Shown here: in pieces, positions 4,544 through 10,791 of the stretch | Position numbering within the stretch: the stretch's first letter is position 1 | Layout: each line of letters begins with the position of its first letter | IMG/VR virus record: IMGVR_UViG_3300035703_000438 | Location: 1-21,381 of that record | DNA from: a virus | Strand: one strand, 5' to 3' | Length of the DNA: 21,381 bases | The notes under the pieces: generated by a model | Database searches by the model: none | What the model was told of the DNA's origin: nothing | Seen by the model: the letters and a program-made list of their open reading frames with translations, nothing else | Translations under genes and position numbers: made by a program

Positions 4544-7072
4544 ATGACTACACTACAAGCTGAACATGAAGACGATCTAATGACTATCCAGATCCGGCTC
4601 GAAGAGGAGATGACCCGAAGGGGTCAGGAGCGGTATCTCAGAGATGTGAACAAGGCCAAACAGGCCCAGAGGGAGGAAGGCACCGCTTACGGTCAGACCA
4701 TCCTCGCTCACCGACTGGACACACTCGCCAAAGGCATCAAGGAGTGGATTGACGAAGCCTCTCAGGGCGTGGCGGGGAACCGCAACATCGCCTTCAAGAA
4801 GGTCAGGGACATGGACCCCAACACCCTCGCCTTCCTGACCCTCAAGAACGTCCTGGCGGGGGTCTCATCGATCCGCACCGTGCAGTTCGTGGGCGTCGCC
4901 ATCGGCACTGCCGTGGAGGACGAACTCCGCTTCGCCAAGGTGCGGGAGATCGAGAAAAAAAAGTACGAGAAGCTGGTGGCAGGAGCTAAAAAAAGATCAA
5001 GCTACCACTACAAACATATCTATGCCGTGCGCCAGGCGCAACGCATTGACGAGTGGGAGAAGTGGACTCGCACCGATCGCCTTCATGTCGGAGTGAAGCT
5101 CATGGACATCTGCATGGCGACGGTGGGGATCGTGGAGATCACCCATCAAAAGATTGAGAAAGATCAAGCTCTGAAATATGTCCGTGCCGTGCCCGAAACC
5201 CTCGACTGGATCGAGCGCAAGAACGACATCACCCAGTTCCTCAGACCCGTCTACGAACCCATGGTGGTGCAACCCAAGGACTGGGAGGATCCGTTCTCGG
5301 GCGGCTACATCAGCTCCAACATCAAGCCCTTGAAATTGGTCAAGACCAAGAATCGGGCTTACATGGACGAGCTGCGCAACGTCGACATGCCGATCGTCTA
5401 CGAGGCAGTGAACGCTCTCCAGCGCACTCCTTGGCAGATCCACAGCCAGGTGCTGGAGGTGATGCAGACGCTCTGGGACAACGGCTCCGAGCTGGGTGGA
5501 TTGCCTCCTCGTGAGGGACGCCCCATGCCGCCCGTGCCTCAGGACATCGAGACCAACGAGACGGCCAAGAAGGAGTTCAGGATCGCCTCAGCCAAGATGC
5601 ACATGCAGAACCTCTCAATTCTAGGACAAAGGATTGGGTTCTCCATCGCCTTGGGGATCGCCAAGCGGTTTGAGCCGTATCGGAAAATTTATTTTCCCTA
5701 CCAGCTCGACTTCCGTGGACGCATCTATGCGGTGCCTCACCTCAACCCGCAGGGATCCGACTACCAGAAGGCTCTCTTGCGGTTCGCCAATGGCAAACCC
5801 TTGGGCGAGGAGGGATGGAAATGGCTGGCTATCCACGGTGCTAACGTGGCTGGCTTTGATAAAGTGTCCTTAGAGGACAGAGTGAATTGGGTACAGGATA
5901 ATGAAGAAGAAATCATTAGAATTGCGAAGGACCCGTATAATAATCGGGGGTGGTGCACCCAGATCCAAGACGTATCAATCGATAAGCCTTGGCAATTCTT
6001 GGCGTTTTGTTACGAGTGGCTCGGTTACACTGAACATGGTGACTCGTTCGTATCGAAACTGCCCGTGGCTATGGACGGTTCATGTTCTGGAATCCAACAC
6101 TTCTCCGCTATGCTCCGTGACCACCACGGTGGAGCGGCCGTTAATCTCGTTCCTCAAGAGCTTCCTGCTGACGTATACCAATTGGTCGCCAATAAGGTCA
6201 TCGAGAAAGTCAAGCACGACGCCCAGTTTGGGACAGACGACGGACTGGGACACACTGACGAGGGTACACCGTATGTGGTTGAAGGCACCAGAACCCTTGC
6301 CTCCCAGTGGTTGCAGTTCGGAATCACACGAAAAGTAACCAAGCGGTCAGTGATGACCCTGGCTTACGGCTCTCGTGAGTACGGCTTCAAGGAGCAGCTC
6401 ATGGAGGACATCATCCGTCCCGCCAAACAGGCCTCGATGATGGATCCGTCCCGCTTCCCCTTCTCGCACGATGGCTACCGAGCCGCAGCCTACATGGCCA
6501 AGCGGATCTGGGTGGCTGTCAACGAGACCCTGGTGAAGGCGTCGGAGGCCATGAACTGGCTGAAGCATGCCGCTTCCCTTGCCGCTCAGGAACAGTTGCC
6601 AGTTCGTTGGACTTCTCCCGTCGGCTTCCCGGTGATGCAAGCCTATCCCGATCTCGCTTTGAGAACCGTCAAGACGGCCATCAACGGCAAGACCGTGAAG
6701 CTCACCATGTATGCCGAGAAGGACAAGCTTGACAGACGGAAACAGTCTCAGGGCATCGCCCCCAACTACGTCCACTCCTGCGATGCAGCCCACATGATGC
6801 TGACGGTGGTGCGAGCCAAGCAGGCTGGGATCCACAACTTCGCCATGATCCATGACTCGTTCGGGACCACGGCAGGAGACGTCGAGGATCTCTACCATGT
6901 GGTGCGGGAGGGCTTCGTGGAGATGTACGAGGAGATCCCTGTGATCGAGACCTTTCGGGATGAGATCCTGCAACAGCTCTCGCCTGACAACCGGGTGAAC
7001 CTGGTGGACCTGCCTGAACGGGGCGAGCTGGATCTGAAGCGGGTGTGCGAGTCACGCTATTGCTTCGCCTAG
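4544..7072 (+). CDS. T7-like single-subunit DNA-dependent RNA polymerase, 842 aa
   Basis: Transcribes the phage genes from its own promoters. Catalytic residues line up with T7 RNAP: Asp511 in AMDGSCSGIQHFSAM (T7 D537), Lys600 and Tyr608 in TKRSVMTLAYGS (T7 K631, Y639), and Asp771 in MIHDSFGT (T7 D812). The protein ends in FA, as in T7. T7 RNAP has 883 residues. The ATG at 4544 places the AEHEDDLMTIQIRLEEEM helix where related enzymes begin, but its ribosome binding site is poor (AGAAAGAG). The frame stays open upstream to a GTG at 4364 with an excellent GGAGGT, giving a 902-residue form with an extra 60 residues unlike any T7 RNAP N terminus I know. P1 lies inside that extension. The gene immediately follows attP and a terminator. 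Confidence 0.97.
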   Translation: MTTLQAEHEDDLMTIQIRLEEEMTRRGQERYLRDVNKAKQAQREEGTAYGQTILAHRLDTLAKGIKEWIDEASQGVAGNRNIAFKKVRDMDPNTLAFLTLKNVLAGVSSIRTVQFVGVAIGTAVEDELRFAKVREIEKKKYEKLVAGAKKRSSYHYKHIYAVRQAQRIDEWEKWTRTDRLHVGVKLMDICMATVGIVEITHQKIEKDQALKYVRAVPETLDWIERKNDITQFLRPVYEPMVVQPKDWEDPFSGGYISSNIKPLKLVKTKNRAYMDELRNVDMPIVYEAVNALQRTPWQIHSQVLEVMQTLWDNGSELGGLPPREGRPMPPVPQDIETNETAKKEFRIASAKMHMQNLSILGQRIGFSIALGIAKRFEPYRKIYFPYQLDFRGRIYAVPHLNPQGSDYQKALLRFANGKPLGEEGWKWLAIHGANVAGFDKVSLEDRVNWVQDNEEEIIRIAKDPYNNRGWCTQIQDVSIDKPWQFLAFCYEWLGYTEHGDSFVSKLPVAMDGSCSGIQHFSAMLRDHHGGAAVNLVPQELPADVYQLVANKVIEKVKHDAQFGTDDGLGHTDEGTPYVVEGTRTLASQWLQFGITRKVTKRSVMTLAYGSREYGFKEQLMEDIIRPAKQASMMDPSRFPFSHDGYRAAAYMAKRIWVAVNETLVKASEAMNWLKHAASLAAQEQLPVRWTSPVGFPVMQAYPDLALRTVKTAINGKTVKLTMYAEKDKLDRRKQSQGIAPNYVHSCDAAHMMLTVVRAKQAGIHNFAMIHDSFGTTAGDVEDLYHVVREGFVEMYEEIPVIETFRDEILQQLSPDNRVNLVDLPERGELDLKRVCESRYCFA

Positions 7073-7075
7073 ATC

Positions 7076-7091
7076 GTTACCACTCAGTAAC
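7076..7091 (+). repeat. Short hairpin GTTAC-N6-GTAAC after the RNAP gene
   Basis: 5-bp arms directly after the polymerase stop codon and just before promoter P2. There is no adequate T-tract, so it is a weak terminator at best. It may mark the boundary between the polymerase transcript and the P2 transcript. Confidence 0.3.
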
Positions 7092-7094
7092 AGT

Positions 7095-7118
7095 TTCCTT
7101 TAGTCCGACACTTGGATA
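7095..7118 (+). promoter_or_regulatory. Phage RNAP promoter P2 (predicted)
   Basis: A 24-bp element with TTTAGTCCGACA and TTGGATA, matching P1 at 22 of 24 positions. It is in the gap between the polymerase gene and the replication genes. Predicted transcription start is G7114, giving a 30-base leader before the ATG at 7144. It should drive the SSB to RNR block. Confidence 0.75.
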
Positions 7119-7143
7119 GACGAGGTAAGTTTTGGAGAATCAA

Positions 7144-7254
7144 ATGTTTAACGTTGTAATGCCTGATGGCACAGTCCGTGTAGTTAAGACAAAGGCGGAA
7201 GCCTTCCGATTGATTGCAGAAATGAAAGAAGCCTACCAAGGCTATTTGAAATAA
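7144..7254 (+). CDS. Very small hypothetical protein, 36 aa
   Basis: A short frame starting MFNVVMPDGTVRVVKTKAEA and ending in an amphipathic helix. The ribosome binding site GGAGA (about 7 bases upstream) is good. It is the first gene after promoter P2, and SSB follows eight bases later. Function unknown. The composition (a beta hairpin then a helix) is that of a folded mini-protein rather than random sequence. Confidence 0.55.
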   Translation: MFNVVMPDGTVRVVKTKAEAFRLIAEMKEAYQGYLK

Positions 7255-7262
7255 GGAATTAT

Positions 7263-7880
7263 ATGAGTAAGAAACCTAAGCTGGAACGCTTCGTCACACC
7301 GATGGGCGTAGCGCAGTATCCCCACCTGAACAAGCCTGACACAAAGTTCAATCCAGACGGAGAGTACAAGGTCAATATCGAAATCGATAACCCTGATGCA
7401 GTCAACACTCTCTCGTCCTTCTTGGATGAACAGATGGCTGACTCCTTCGCCAAAGCCCAGGAAGAGAACAAGGGCAAGAAGATCAAGCAGGCCGATGCGC
7501 CTTACACGCTGGATGAGAACACAGGAAAACTGACTGTTCGCTTCAAGCTTAAGGCTAAGGTCACCCCTAAGAATGGTGATCCTTTCGAACAGCGAGTCGC
7601 CTTGTTTGACGCCAAGGGTACGCCCATGGTCACAGCCCCTAACGTGGGTGGTGGCTCAAAGATCAAGGTGTCCTACGAAGTGATGCCGTTTTATACCGCA
7701 TTGATTGGCGCAGGTATTTCTCTGCGAGTTCGTGCTGTGCAGATCATTGATCTGGTTGAGTACAGTGCGGCAGGTGCTGGAGCCTATGGCTTCGGTCAAG
7801 AAGATGGCTACGAGGCGGATACCACCGCCACTAAAAATGAGTTCACCGACGCAACGGAAGAGTCCGAAAAGGACTTCTAA
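7263..7880 (+). CDS. Single-stranded DNA-binding protein, T7 gp2.5-like, 205 aa
   Basis: Coats ssDNA at the replication fork and contacts the polymerase and helicase. The N-terminal three quarters have the features of the gp2.5/DUF2815-type OB fold (FVTPMGVAQYPHLNKPDTKF, FKLKAKVTPKNGDPFEQRV, VSYEVMPFY). The C terminus is an acidic tail ending EESEKDF with a terminal Phe, as in T7 gp2.5, where the tail and last aromatic residue mediate protein contacts. T7 gp2.5 is 232 aa. The ATG at 7263 follows AAGGAA. The 3' end overlaps the endonuclease gene by 44 bases. Confidence 0.9.
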   Translation: MSKKPKLERFVTPMGVAQYPHLNKPDTKFNPDGEYKVNIEIDNPDAVNTLSSFLDEQMADSFAKAQEENKGKKIKQADAPYTLDENTGKLTVRFKLKAKVTPKNGDPFEQRVALFDAKGTPMVTAPNVGGGSKIKVSYEVMPFYTALIGAGISLRVRAVQIIDLVEYSAAGAGAYGFGQEDGYEADTTATKNEFTDATEESEKDF

Positions 7881-8274
7881 ACCTTTCTCGTCAAAACAAG
7901 TCGGGCTGAAGTATGGCTTCCGATCTGGACTAGAAGAAGCAATTGCTGAAGACCTCACCTCGAAAGGGGTGGGGTTTACTTTTGAAGAGACAGTTATTCA
8001 CTATCAGAAACCTGCCAAGCTTTCAAAGTACACTCCAGATTTTGTTTTAGAGAATGGTATCATCATCGAATCAAAGGGACGGTTCCTGACTGAGGATCGA
8101 CAGAAACATCTGCTGATCCAAAAACAGAACCCGTTCATGGACATAAGATTTGTATTTAGTAATTCAAAAACCAAGATCAGTAAGCGTAGCAAAACAACAT
8201 ATGCCGATTGGTGCAACAAGCACGGCTTCCAGTTTGCTGACAAGCTTATCCCTGAATCTTGGCTCAAGGAATAA
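7837..8274 (+). CDS. Endonuclease I (Holliday junction resolvase), T7 gp3-like, 145 aa
   Basis: Resolves branched DNA and helps degrade host DNA. All four T7 endonuclease I active-site residues are present with the same spacing: Glu33 in FRSGLEE (T7 E20), Asp68 in YTPDF (D55), Glu78 and Lys80 in IIESKG (E65, K67). The C-terminal part also keeps HLLIQKQNP, IRFVFSNSKTK and FADKLIPESWLKE. T7 endonuclease I is 149 aa. The start is uncertain. The ATG at 7837 gives the closest length but overlaps SSB by 44 bases and has no clear ribosome binding site. An ATG at 7804 is an alternative. Confidence 0.93.
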   Translation: MSSPTQRKSPKRTSKPFSSKQVGLKYGFRSGLEEAIAEDLTSKGVGFTFEETVIHYQKPAKLSKYTPDFVLENGIIIESKGRFLTEDRQKHLLIQKQNPFMDIRFVFSNSKTKISKRSKTTYADWCNKHGFQFADKLIPESWLKE

Positions 8275-8275
8275 T

Positions 8276-8719
8276 ATGTATAACGCAAATACCAAGGACA
8301 GGAAACGCACAGATTATATTGCGGTTCACTGTTCGGCTACATCCGAGAAGGCGGACATTGGTGCCGCTGAGATCGACAAGTGGCATCGAGGACAGGGTTG
8401 GGCTTGTATTGGCTACCACTACGTCATCCGACGCAATGGGGTCATCGAGCCAGGCCGTAAGGACACCCAGGTGGGTGCCCACGTCCAAGGCTTCAACGAA
8501 AGCTCCATCGGCATTTGCATGGTGGGGGGCGTTGACGCCAATGACGTAAACAAGGCTGTCAACAATTTCACCCCTGAACAGTTCGCCTCGCTCAAAAAGC
8601 TGCTGGACGAACTCAAGGCTCGCTATCCTAATGCGAAGGTTCAGGGACACCGTGACTTTCCCAACGTCAAGAAGGCATGTCCTTGCTTTGACGTGGCTAA
8701 GTGGCTGAAAAGTTTCTAG
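8276..8719 (+). CDS. N-acetylmuramoyl-L-alanine amidase (T7 lysozyme gp3.5-like), 147 aa
   Basis: A zinc amidase that cuts the bond between N-acetylmuramic acid and L-alanine in peptidoglycan for lysis. In T7 the homologue also binds and inhibits RNA polymerase. The amidase_2 fold shows His18 (YIAVHCSAT), His125 (GHRDF) and Cys135 (KKACPCF) as zinc ligands, with Lys133 two residues before the cysteine as in T7 (K128/C130). T7 lysozyme is 151 aa. The ATG at 8276 follows CAAGGAATAAT and overlaps no gene. No signal peptide is present, so it needs the holin (19549-19968) to reach the cell wall. Whether it binds this phage's polymerase cannot be read from sequence. Confidence 0.95.
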   Translation: MYNANTKDRKRTDYIAVHCSATSEKADIGAAEIDKWHRGQGWACIGYHYVIRRNGVIEPGRKDTQVGAHVQGFNESSIGICMVGGVDANDVNKAVNNFTPEQFASLKKLLDELKARYPNAKVQGHRDFPNVKKACPCFDVAKWLKSF

Positions 8720-8756
8720 CCAAAAAATTTAGTAGTGATCTCCTAGTTGTACTTTC

Positions 8757-8786
8757 GGGGTGGGCTTCGGCTCACCCCTATTTTTT
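8757..8786 (+). terminator. Rho-independent terminator with UUCG tetraloop
   Basis: A 9-bp stem (8757-8765 with 8770-8778, one G-T wobble) closed by a C-TTCG-G tetraloop, followed by TATTTTTT. This is the most stable-looking hairpin in the window. It separates the amidase from the primase-helicase gene, whose ATG is only 15 bases beyond, so it probably attenuates rather than abolishes downstream transcription. Confidence 0.88.
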
Positions 8787-8800
8787 CAAGACAAGGACTT

Positions 8801-10420
8801 ATGCAGACAGAAAACGATAGCGAATTCCTCCGTCACATACCTTGTGACAACTGCGGATCATCAGACGCCAACAGCTTGTATTCCGATGGGCATACATTCT
8901 GTTTCAGTTGCAACACCCACAAGAGTGGAGATGGCTCATGCACCTCCGAGCCTGCCCAAAAGAAATCTTCGAGCACCTTAATCTCTGGCACCTACCAGGA
9001 TCTCGCCAAGCGGAAAATCCGGGAGGAGACCTGTCGGAAGTTTGGCTACCAGGTTGGCGAGTACAAAGGACGCATTGTCCAGATTGCCCCGTACTTCGAT
9101 GCGAGTGGAACCCTGATTGCCCAAAAGATCCGTGGTGCCGACAAGTCCTTTACGGTTCTGGGTGAGATCGCCAAATCCCAGCTCTTCGGTGCCAACCTGT
9201 GGAATCAGGGAAAGAAGCTTGTCATCACCGAAGGAGAAATCGATGCACTCACCGTTTCGCAAGTCCAAAATAATAAATGGCCCGTCGTCTCTGTCCCAAA
9301 TGGAGCGCAGGGTGCTCTTAAAGCTATCAAGAGAAATCTCGACTATCTGCATCGTTTTGAAGAAGTCATCTTCATGTTCGATATGGACGAGCCGGGACAG
9401 AAGGCAGCGCAAGAGTGTGCAGAGCTTCTTGAGGCGGGTAAGGCAAAGCTTGCGTCCCTACCATTTAAAGATGCTAACGAGTGTCTTCAGAACGGGAGAC
9501 CGGAAGATATCGTACAAGCGATATGGAACGCTAAGACCTTCCGTCCTGATGGTGTTATCTCGGGAGCCGATCTCTGGGATCAAATCAACTCCGAAGAAAT
9601 CGTGGAATCCATCCCCTATCCTTGGGGCGGACTCAACGATCTCACTCGGGGCGCACGAAAGGGCGAGCTGGTCACCCTTACGGCTGGTTCGGGGGTAGGC
9701 AAGTCGGCGATCGTTCGAGAGATAGCCCACCACCTCCTGGCTCAGGGTGAGACCGTTGGCCTGCTCATGCTGGAAGAGAACCCGAAGCGCACAGCCCTTG
9801 GACTGATGGGTATCGATCTCAATAAACCGCTGCACCTATCTAAAGAGGGAGTAACTGATGAGGCATTACGCAAAGCTTTTGATAATACTGTTGGCAACGA
9901 TCGTCTTTATTTGTACAACCATTTCGGCAGCAGTGACATTGGCAACCTTATTTCTAGGGTTCGATATCTTGCTAAAGGCTGCGGCTGTAACTGGATTATT
10001 CTCGATCACCTTAGCATTGTTGTTAGTGGTCTTGGCGATGGTGATGAACGAAGACTTATCGACAATGCTATGACCTACCTCCGCACCCTGGTCGAAGAGA
10101 CTGGCGTGGGGATGTTCGTGGTATCACACCTGAGGAGACCCGAGGGTGACAGAGGACATGAGCAGGGAGCCAAGACATCTCTCTCCCAGCTCAGAGGATC
10201 TCATTCGATTGCCCAGCTCAGTGACATGGTCATTGGCTTGGAGCGGGATCAGCAAGGCACTAACCCCAACATCACGACAGTCAGAGTTCTGAAGAACAGG
10301 TTCTCTGGTGAGACAGGTATTGCAGGTTACGTATTGTATAATCGAGAAACAGGAAGACTGTCCGAGACTGACAACCCTCAGTTCAAGGACGAAACCAAAC
10401 ACTTAGAAAAGGAATTCTAA
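8801..10420 (+). CDS. Primase-helicase, T7 gp4-like, 539 aa
   Basis: Unwinds DNA and makes RNA primers. Domains in order: a zinc-binding domain with Cys15, Cys18, Cys34, Cys37 (HIPCDNCG, CFSC); a TOPRIM primase domain with Glu144 in ITEGEIDAL and Asp194/Asp196 in FMFDMDEPG; and a RecA-like helicase with Walker A GSGVGKS (Lys301), Walker B IILDH, and the DNA-binding region SLSQLRGSHSIAQLSDMVIGLER. The last residue is Phe, as in T7, where the tail contacts the polymerase. T7 gp4 is 566 aa. The ATG at 8801 is chosen because it lies just beyond the terminator and follows AAGGAC. Codon choice in about 9840-10070 is more AT-rich than on either side, and a hydrophobic second frame lies there. Confidence 0.96.
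   Translation: MQTENDSEFLRHIPCDNCGSSDANSLYSDGHTFCFSCNTHKSGDGSCTSEPAQKKSSSTLISGTYQDLAKRKIREETCRKFGYQVGEYKGRIVQIAPYFDASGTLIAQKIRGADKSFTVLGEIAKSQLFGANLWNQGKKLVITEGEIDALTVSQVQNNKWPVVSVPNGAQGALKAIKRNLDYLHRFEEVIFMFDMDEPGQKAAQECAELLEAGKAKLASLPFKDANECLQNGRPEDIVQAIWNAKTFRPDGVISGADLWDQINSEEIVESIPYPWGGLNDLTRGARKGELVTLTAGSGVGKSAIVREIAHHLLAQGETVGLLMLEENPKRTALGLMGIDLNKPLHLSKEGVTDEALRKAFDNTVGNDRLYLYNHFGSSDIGNLISRVRYLAKGCGCNWIILDHLSIVVSGLGDGDERRLIDNAMTYLRTLVEETGVGMFVVSHLRRPEGDRGHEQGAKTSLSQLRGSHSIAQLSDMVIGLERDQQGTNPNITTVRVLKNRFSGETGIAGYVLYNRETGRLSETDNPQFKDETKHLEKEF
9858..10073 (+). CDS. Possible embedded membrane-protein gene inside the helicase gene, 71 aa
   Basis: A +1-shifted frame wholly inside the primase-helicase gene. 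It has a good ribosome binding site (GAGGGAG, 6 bases before the ATG). The product begins MRHYAK, has a hydrophobic stretch at about 7-34, a short turn near GFDILLK, a second stretch at about 42-62, and ends NEDLSTML. That is a two-TM hairpin with charged ends, like class II holins. T7 also carries short frames overlapping gene 4. Hydrophobic alternate frames can arise by chance from the codons of a conserved gene, so this is a candidate only. It coincides with a local shift to AT-rich codons in the main frame. Confidence 0.3.
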   Translation: MRHYAKLLIILLATIVFICTTISAAVTLATLFLGFDILLKAAAVTGLFSITLALLLVVLAMVMNEDLSTML

Positions 10421-10620
10421 TGTCGCAGAATGAAATTATCATCAACCATATCCGTCGTGCCAAGAGCATTTCGCAGCGTGAAGCCCTGATTGACCATGGG
10501 ATCCAGTCTCTGACTAAACGTATTAGCGAGCTTCGTAGCATGGGATACAAGATCAAGACTGTTCACAAGAAGCACCCGATTACGGGACAGCGTTATGCCC
10601 GTTATGTTATGGGGCGATAA
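10420..10620 (+). CDS. Small helix-turn-helix protein, 66 aa
   Basis: The product has the arrangement of a compact winged helix-turn-helix domain: HIRRAKSISQREALIDHGIQ then SLTKRISELRSMGYKIKT, followed by a GQRYARYVM wing. Such proteins are common beside replication genes in podoviruses, where they may bind DNA. A specific role is not known. The ATG at 10420 overlaps the last base of the helicase stop (TAATG) and follows AAAGGAAT, so it is co-translated with helicase. It ends two bases before the next small gene. Confidence 0.7.
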   Translation: MSQNEIIINHIRRAKSISQREALIDHGIQSLTKRISELRSMGYKIKTVHKKHPITGQRYARYVMGR

Positions 10621-10621
10621 G

Positions 10622-10768
10622 ATGAACTGGATGCTGGAAACAATGTTTATCACAGGAGTAACCTTTGGAATCGAATGGATGCCTCTTGGGCGTGTATGCG
10701 ATGACGAAGGCTATGTTGTAATCGATATCTTCATCGTACGATTCTTGATTACATATTCACCGAATTAA
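10622..10768 (+). CDS. Very small hypothetical protein, 48 aa
   Basis: The short frame begins MNWMLETMFITGVTFGIEW, is moderately hydrophobic with acidic residues in the centre (CDDEG), and ends IVRFLITYSPN. It starts one base after the stop of the HTH gene, with GGGGCGATAAG upstream as a weak ribosome binding site. It may sit at the membrane, but neither hydrophobic segment is long enough to be sure. It fills the gap before the DNA polymerase gene. Confidence 0.5.
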   Translation: MNWMLETMFITGVTFGIEWMPLGRVCDDEGYVVIDIFIVRFLITYSPN

Positions 10769-10791
10769 ATTAGCTAGTCGAGGGAGACAGC

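Noticed and set aside
4997-5443. Minus-strand frame of 148 codons opposite the RNAP gene
   Set aside because: Antisense shadow of the N-terminal half of the polymerase, with no upstream ribosome site.
6347-6973. Long minus-strand frame (208 codons) opposite the 3' part of the RNA polymerase gene
   Set aside because: It lies antisense to a highly conserved catalytic region with strongly C/G-ending codons, which creates long antisense frames. No ribosome site or recognisable motif.
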